From Chloroflexota bacterium (GTDB lineage Bacteria; Chloroflexota; Chloroflexia; QHBQ01; JADMIH01): 6,731 nt of DNA. Made by a program: the position numbers and the translations under genes. Below the pieces are notes generated by a model that saw only the letters and a program-made list of their open reading frames with translations, was not told the origin of the DNA and did no database searches. The stretch covers positions 1-6,731 of the forward strand of contig JADMIH010000198.1 of NCBI GenBank assembly GCA_015478675.1. Direction: 5' to 3'. Positions within the stretch are counted from its first letter, which is position 1. Each line of letters starts with the position of its first letter. Shown here in pieces: positions 4,826 through 6,731 of the stretch.

Positions 4826-5809
4826 CTACTCTGCCCTACGCAGCCTGTTTACCAGTGTAGCGGTGAAGTAAGCGCGGTCCTGCACTCGGGCAAAGAGGCA
4901 TGGGTAAGGCGAAGTCGTGATGCTCAGAGTATCGCCATCCTGGAGCGCCATGTGCGTCTGCCCATCTATCGTCAGATAAGTCTCGTCGTCAGTCTCCACA
5001 TGAAGATCTATCTTGTTGTCGTCGGGAAGGACAAGGCTCTTGACTATAGTTAGATAGGGCGCAATAGGCGTTACCACAATGCTGCGCAATTCGGGGTGCA
5101 AAATTGGCCCGCCTGCCGCCATAGAGTAGGCCGTTGAGCCTGTGGGCGTTGCCACGATAACACCGTCGGCTACGTAGTGGGTAACGCTGTGGCCGTTCAC
5201 ACTCAATGTGCAATCCACCACTCGTGAGAGGGCAGCGCGGCTAGCCACCACATCGTTCAAAGCTGTGAACGCAGCAACCTTCTCATCGCCGCGCCACAAC
5301 TCGGTAAGCAACATCGTGCGCTTTTCTACCCAGTAGCTACCTTCCAGAAAGAGGGAGAGACGCTCCTGCAACTGCCAGGGGTTTAGCTCTGTTAAGAAGC
5401 CGACGCGTCCCAGGTTCACCCCTACAAGGGGCACACCGAGGGGGGCGGCTGTGCGCGCCGCACGCAGTATCGTGCCATCGCCGCCGAAGGAAAAAATAAG
5501 GTCCAGGCAATCCGACTGTTTCCACCTGGCTGTGTTCTCAGGCGATGCAGAGTGCGACTCGACAACGTGAACTCCATTGCTGGTAAGAAGGCGCGCAAAG
5601 CTGTGGGCCTGCTCCCTCGCGCTGGCTATGGTATCATTGACGATGAAACCGGCTTTCTTCAAAGGGCGTTCGGCCCCGCGCCCGGTTTCTTCTGGTGGGC
5701 CGGTGTCAACGCCTGCGATAGCTTTGCCGCTCTTTTCGTCTATCACCGCCGATTCGGCTTTTGCCAGGCCAGTCTCGCCCGCTATTCCTCTGCCATCGTT
5801 ACTCTCCAT
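4826..5809 (-). CDS. nadK: NAD kinase
   Basis: A cytoplasmic enzyme of 327 residues that phosphorylates NAD to NADP using ATP or polyphosphate. Family signatures are complete: GGDGT (109-113, with catalytic D111), NLGRVGFL (132-139), ND (185-186) at the position of the usual NE motif, and the glycine-rich segment DGVIVATPTGST (215-226) followed by AYS and AGGP. The family core starts at KKAGFIVND (51-59), so residues 1-50 are an extra hydrophilic, probably disordered extension. The ATG at 5809 overlaps the end of tlyA by 11 nt and has AGAGG about 9 nt upstream, which favours translational coupling. A TTG codon at residue 50 would give a classic MKKAGFIVN start and a 278-residue protein of usual length, but it lacks a good ribosome binding site and would leave a 136-nt gap after tlyA. 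The enzyme assignment is secure; the start is not. Confidence 0.93.
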   Translation of the reverse strand: MESNDGRGIAGETGLAKAESAVIDEKSGKAIAGVDTGPPEETGRGAERPLKKAGFIVNDTIASAREQAHSFARLLTSNGVHVVESHSASPENTARWKQSDCLDLIFSFGGDGTILRAARTAAPLGVPLVGVNLGRVGFLTELNPWQLQERLSLFLEGSYWVEKRTMLLTELWRGDEKVAAFTALNDVVASRAALSRVVDCTLSVNGHSVTHYVADGVIVATPTGSTAYSMAAGGPILHPELRSIVVTPIAPYLTIVKSLVLPDDNKIDLHVETDDETYLTIDGQTHMALQDGDTLSITTSPYPCLFARVQDRAYFTATLVNRLRRAE

Positions 5810-6587
5810 CGGTGAAGACCTCTTTCTTTATCGCTGCTTGCAAATCAAAAGGCTGCTGCCCGCTCTTCTCCAGATATGCAAGGTACTCAACGTTGCCCGC
5901 CGGACCTGTTATAGGCGAGCGAACCAGGCCCGCGAAGTATAACCCTTCCTGCTGCCAGAAAGCTGCAAGCCTCAATATCACTTCATTGTGTATCTTACGC
6001 TCACGCACCACCCCACCTTTGCCCACCTGCTCGCGGCCAGCCTCGAACTGCGGCTTGATTAGCACGACCAGGAAAGCATTGGGGCCGGTAAGCCGGCTCG
6101 CCTGTGGAGTAACCAGCTCAAGACCTATATAAGAGACATCGACGGTCGCCAGATCAACAGGCTCGGGTAAGGACCCCAGGTGGCGAATGTTCGTCTGCTC
6201 CATCACAATAACCCTCGGGTCCTGCCTCAGCTTCCAGGCTAACTGGTTAGTGCCCACGTCCACAGCATACACTCGCTCGGCACCTACTTGCAATAGCACA
6301 TCTGTGAAGCCGCCCGTGGAGGCTCCAATGTCTAGCGCCACCTTGCCTACGATGCGCGGAGCTAACCCAAAAGCCTCAAGGGCACGCGCCAGCTTGAGGC
6401 CACCTCTGCTCACATAGGGCATAGGAGCTTTCACCTCTATCCGCGCGCGGGTATCGACAGGCATGCCGGCTTTATCGGCGCGGCGGCCATTTATCAGCAC
6501 CTCGCCCGCCATAATAAGAGCCTGCGCCCGCGCCCTGGTTTCGACCAGACCGCGCTCCACAAGTTCGATGTCAAGGCGCTGCTTCAT
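5799..6587 (-). CDS. tlyA: TlyA-family rRNA 2'-O-methyltransferase
   Basis: A 262-residue protein of the TlyA/hemolysin A family. Characterised members 2'-O-methylate cytidines in 23S rRNA, and in some cases 16S rRNA, using S-adenosylmethionine; this modification affects capreomycin sensitivity. Residues 3-50 are an S4 RNA-binding domain (RLDIELVERGL, then GEVLINGR). SRGGLKL (60-66) is the conserved linker into an FtsJ/RrmJ-type methyltransferase fold. That fold has the SAM motif DIGASTGGFTD (86-96), D110 at the end of the second strand, and VDVSYIGL (149-156). The catalytic K-D-K-E set is visible as K65, D150, K178 (KPQFEAGRE) and E234 (GNVEYL). AGGG lies 6 nt before the ATG at 6587. The stop overlaps the nadK start within ATGGAGAGTAA, so the two are one operon, an arrangement common in Gram-positive bacteria. 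Whether it is the one-site or two-site TlyA subtype cannot be settled here. Confidence 0.93.
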   Translation of the reverse strand: MKQRLDIELVERGLVETRARAQALIMAGEVLINGRRADKAGMPVDTRARIEVKAPMPYVSRGGLKLARALEAFGLAPRIVGKVALDIGASTGGFTDVLLQVGAERVYAVDVGTNQLAWKLRQDPRVIVMEQTNIRHLGSLPEPVDLATVDVSYIGLELVTPQASRLTGPNAFLVVLIKPQFEAGREQVGKGGVVRERKIHNEVILRLAAFWQQEGLYFAGLVRSPITGPAGNVEYLAYLEKSGQQPFDLQAAIKKEVFTDGE

Positions 6588-6682
6588 AAGTTACCCTGGG
6601 GCCGGCGATTGGGCGGAGTTGCACGGGGCTAACTACCCATACTCATCTCAGTCCTCAACACTCAGCAACTCCATAAAAGCTA

Positions 6683-6731
6683 TCACTCGCCAACGCTAGG
6701 CCCCTGATCACCGGCTATTAGCTGCTCATAG
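6683..6731 (-). CDS. Possible C-terminal end of an upstream gene (partial)
   Basis: On the minus strand one frame is open from the window edge for 15 codons, ending in GDQGPSVGE and a TGA at 6685-6683, 95 nt upstream of tlyA. The other two frames contain stops at once. Codon use resembles the neighbours. In many genomes xseB, a prenyl synthase or dxs precedes tlyA, but too little is visible to name this one. The stretch from 6588 to 6682 holds no gene I can support. Confidence 0.3.
   Translation of the reverse strand, partial: YEQLIAGDQGPSVGE

Overview
The window looks like chromosomal DNA of moderate GC content from a bacterium. It is probably a member of the Chloroflexota, perhaps close to the Ktedonobacteria. 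That guess rests on the cysteine-bearing, TRGQ-type S-layer homology (SLH) repeats, the mixed codon use with frequent ATA and GTA, and a tlyA-nadK pair. It is an inference from remembered family features, not the result of a search. No IS element, CRISPR array, tRNA or rRNA is visible.

Left part, + strand. A short non-coding stretch (1-96) carries a strong Shine-Dalgarno sequence on the minus strand, which suggests a divergent gene beginning just outside the window. An extended -10 promoter (94-102) then drives a small exported, membrane-anchored protein of unknown function (150-788). After a 121-nt gap comes a three-domain sulfur enzyme (910-2328). It has a metallo-beta-lactamase persulfide dioxygenase domain, a rhodanese-like domain without its cysteine, and an active rhodanese domain, which is the architecture of CstB-type persulfide dioxygenase-sulfurtransferases. 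A 375-nt intergenic region follows. It holds a terminator, an 18-bp perfect inverted repeat that is not a normal terminator, and a possible regulator site and promoter.

Centre, + strand. The most distinctive gene (2704-4671) encodes a 655-residue exported protein with a signal sequence, three plastocyanin/amicyanin-like cupredoxin domains and three C-terminal SLH repeats. The domains are joined by Thr/Pro/Gly-rich linkers, and all three copper sites appear intact. It reads as a surface-anchored chain of blue-copper electron-transfer modules. At the DNA level it is visibly built by duplication: an 18-bp tandem repeat in a linker, a 315-nt period between cupredoxins 1 and 2, and a 79-bp perfect repeat in SLH2 and SLH3.

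Right part, minus strand. A perfect 20-bp bidirectional terminator separates the cupredoxin gene from a convergent operon of tlyA (rRNA 2'-O-methyltransferase) and nadK (NAD kinase), whose reading frames overlap by 11 nt. Another gene may end at the right edge, upstream of tlyA. These are housekeeping genes with no evident functional link to the left half.

I do not see a clear multi-gene undescribed system. The best candidate for new biology is the tri-cupredoxin SLH protein. The CstB-like enzyme, the unknown membrane protein and the non-terminator palindrome deserve a second look.
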